Source: DAISKN01 sp963716925
GTDB lineage: Bacteria > Acidobacteriota > Vicinamibacteria > Marinacidobacterales > SMYC01
Assembly: GCA_963716925.1 (NCBI GenBank)
Contig: CAVQUX010000006.1
Location: forward strand, 1,178,001-1,242,000
DNA: 64,000 nt
Reading direction: 5' to 3'
Shown: one piece after another, positions 62,796-64,000 of the stretch
How the letters are laid out: every line of letters starts with the position of its first letter
Numbering within the stretch: position 1 is the first letter of the stretch
The notes under the pieces: generated by a model
The model's database searches: none
What the model was told of the DNA's origin: nothing
The model's input: only the letters and a program-made list of their open reading frames with translations
Position numbers and translations under genes: made by a program

Positions 62796-63255
62796 ATGAG
62801 AAATGGATCGACACTCGGTTGGCTCGTGGTTGCGCTTTCGACTCTCTCGCCCCCCCTCCGCGGGGAGCCTTCCGCGGAAGTCGAGAAGATCGTCGCCAGG
62901 CTCGACAGGGAGTACCAGGCGGCCGTCAATGCCAATGACGCGGCAACGATGGATCGCATTCTGGCCGACGACTTCGTCCTGATCAACGGTCGGGGAAAGA
63001 TTTTCACCAAGGCCGATCTTCTGAAGGCTGCGCGCGACAAGACGACGGTCTACGAGCATCAAGAAGAGCTCGAACAGAGAGTCCGTGTTTTGGGGAGACA
63101 CCGCCGTGGTCACCGCCCTGCTCTGGATCCAGGGCACGAGCGACGGCCAATCCTTCGAGCGCAAGCTTTGGTTCAGCGACACCTACGTGCGGACGGTCAA
63201 TGGGTGGCGCTACGTTCTCGGACAGGCCTCGCTGCCGCTGCCGTCCGAGCCCTGA
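62796..63255 (+). CDS. Secreted NTF2-like (DUF4440) protein, frameshifted
   Basis: A signal peptide (STLGWLVVALSTLSPPLRG) precedes an SnoaL/NTF2-like domain: KIVARLDREYQAAVNANDAA, TMDRILADDFVLINGRGKIF and TKADLLKAARD. After about base 63080 the match moves to another frame: SVFWGDTAVVTALLWIQGTS, DGQSFERKLWFSDTYVRTVN and GWRYVLGQASLPLPSEP-stop. The length is consistent with one extra base, giving about 152 residues, normal for DUF4440. Family members serve as small-molecule binding or isomerase-like folds with no fixed role. Confidence 0.8.
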
Positions 63256-63332
63256 GCGTCGGCGGGAATCGTTGCGGCGCGTTAACATAGGGGGGCTTCG
63301 ACCCGTCGTCGCCGGATTCAGGAGCAACGCCA

Positions 63333-64000
63333 ATGCCGACCGCCGCCGTAAAATCCGCGGTCTTCCGCGCCCTGCACACTCCGGGCACGCCCTTCATCAT
63401 TCCGAACCCCTGGGATGCGGGCTCGGCGCGTGTTCTCGAAGCGCTCGGGTTCCGAGCGCTGGCGACCACGAGCTCGGGCTTTGCGTTGACGCTCGGCAGG
63501 CGCGACTACGGTGTGACCCGGGCGGAAGCCATCGCCCATGCGCGCCTCGTCGCCAGTGCCGTCGATATTCCGGTCTCCGCCGATCTCGAGAACGGATTCG
63601 GTCCAGCCCCGGAGGACGTGAGTCTGACGATCCGCGAGGCCTGCGGCACCGGCCTCGCCGGCGGTTCGATCGAGGATTCGACCCGCGACCGAGCCCATCC
63701 CGTCTTCGAACGGTCGCGCGCGGTCGAGCGCGTGGCTGCCGCCGTCGACGCGGCGCGAACGGTGGGAAGCGGATTCTTTCTGACCGCTCGCGCCGAGGGG
63801 TTGCTCTGGGGACAAGGCGACCTCTCGGAGATCATTGCGCGCCTGCAGGCTTTTGAAGAGGCCGGCGCCGATGCTCTCTTTGCGCCCGGTCTTCCCGATC
63901 TCGATGCCGTCAGAGCCGTCTGTGCCTCGGTCTCGAAACCGGTCAATGTCCTGGTAACGGGCAAGCTGTCCGGCTGCTCGCTCGAGGATTTCGCCGAAGC
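63333..64000 (+). CDS. Isocitrate lyase/PEP mutase-family protein (3' truncated)
   Basis: At least 222 residues are present before the window ends. The barrel shows FRALHTPGTPFIIPNPWDAG, SARVLEALGFRALATTSSGF, DIPVSADLENGFG (metal-binding DxE/N segment), GLAGGSIEDSTRD, FFLTARAEGLLWG and KPVNVLVTGKLSGCSLEDFA. This is the oxaloacetate decarboxylase-like/2-methylisocitrate-lyase-related group of the ICL/PEP mutase superfamily, often annotated as PEP phosphonomutase-like; true phosphonate chemistry is not implied. The ATG is preceded by AGGAG at 8-9 nt. The C-terminal end lies beyond the window. Confidence 0.87.
   Translation, partial: MPTAAVKSAVFRALHTPGTPFIIPNPWDAGSARVLEALGFRALATTSSGFALTLGRRDYGVTRAEAIAHARLVASAVDIPVSADLENGFGPAPEDVSLTIREACGTGLAGGSIEDSTRDRAHPVFERSRAVERVAAAVDAARTVGSGFFLTARAEGLLWGQGDLSEIIARLQAFEEAGADALFAPGLPDLDAVRAVCASVSKPVNVLVTGKLSGCSLEDFAE

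Noticed and set aside
60503..62938. Long plus-strand open frame (811 codons) over the sulfatase
   Set aside because: Arg/Ser/Pro-rich out-of-frame translation; the sulfatase and thioesterase frames carry all conserved motifs.
1..64000. CRISPR arrays and tRNA or rRNA genes
   Set aside because: No regularly spaced repeats and no tRNA-like cloverleaf with a TTCGA arm in context were found by eye; a covariance-model scan would be needed to exclude a tRNA completely.

Overview
The window is GC-rich bacterial DNA and most resembles Acidobacteriota. This assignment is inferred from the gene families: CRTAC1/FG-GAP proteins, multiheme-TPR cytochromes, DUF1592/DUF1552 proteins, DUF2339, gamma-glutamyltransferase and PQQ-like propellers. 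No rRNA or ribosomal protein gene is present to confirm it. I found no tRNA, rRNA or CRISPR array.

Layout. 0-2.5 kb: the end of an unrecognised gene, then a frameshifted COG1964 radical SAM protein resembling tetraether/membrane-spanning lipid synthases. 2.5-9.7 kb: a sulfate uptake unit on the minus strand (porin, sulfate-binding protein, CysT, CysW, CysA), divergent from a sigma-54 activator across a dyad-rich gap. 9.7-17.2 kb: a cupredoxin lipoprotein, an XRE/NB-ARC/TPR regulator, an ECF sigma factor overlapping a tandem pair of secreted SUMF1/C-type-lectin-fold proteins, a DinB protein and an AraC regulator. 17-24.5 kb: amidohydrolase, FAH-family hydrolase and diacylglycerol kinase in one operon, then betaine-lipid genes btaA-btaB, DoxX and a PlsC-type acyltransferase. 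24.7-32 kb: UvrD helicase, then back-to-back operons (LarA and an OCD-family reductase; a DapA-family lyase, proline dehydrogenase and an FMN 2-hydroxyacid dehydrogenase).

32-42.8 kb is a mosaic foreign island. It holds a broken IS91-type transposase, fragments copied from neighbouring genes, bracketing direct repeats, an ArsR/AHSA1 pair, and a lower-GC four-gene secretory cassette (381-aa unknown protein, DUF1592-family c-type cytochrome, DUF1552 protein, COG4315 repeat protein). 42.8-51.2 kb: gamma-glutamyltransferase, secreted proteins, and a multiheme cytochrome-TPR protein translationally coupled to an FG-GAP/UnbV protein. 51.3-54.6 kb: a three-gene hydroxyproline operon (OCD-family reductase, proline-racemase-family enzyme, aconitase X). 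54.6-64 kb: CocE/S15 hydrolase, the DUF2339-DUF3999 pair, a sulfatase, a thioesterase, an NTF2-like protein and the start of a PEP mutase/isocitrate lyase-family protein.

Two themes connect distant parts. (1) Proline and hydroxyproline: the 51-54 kb operon would convert 3-hydroxyprolines to proline, and the 28-32 kb genes could oxidise it. (2) Membrane lipids: Tes/MSS-like protein, diacylglycerol kinase, BtaAB and acyltransferase. Many genes between 0.4 and 17.2 kb are interrupted by single-base frameshifts while 17-32 kb and 43-62 kb are almost free of them, so local assembly error must be excluded before calling those genes dead.
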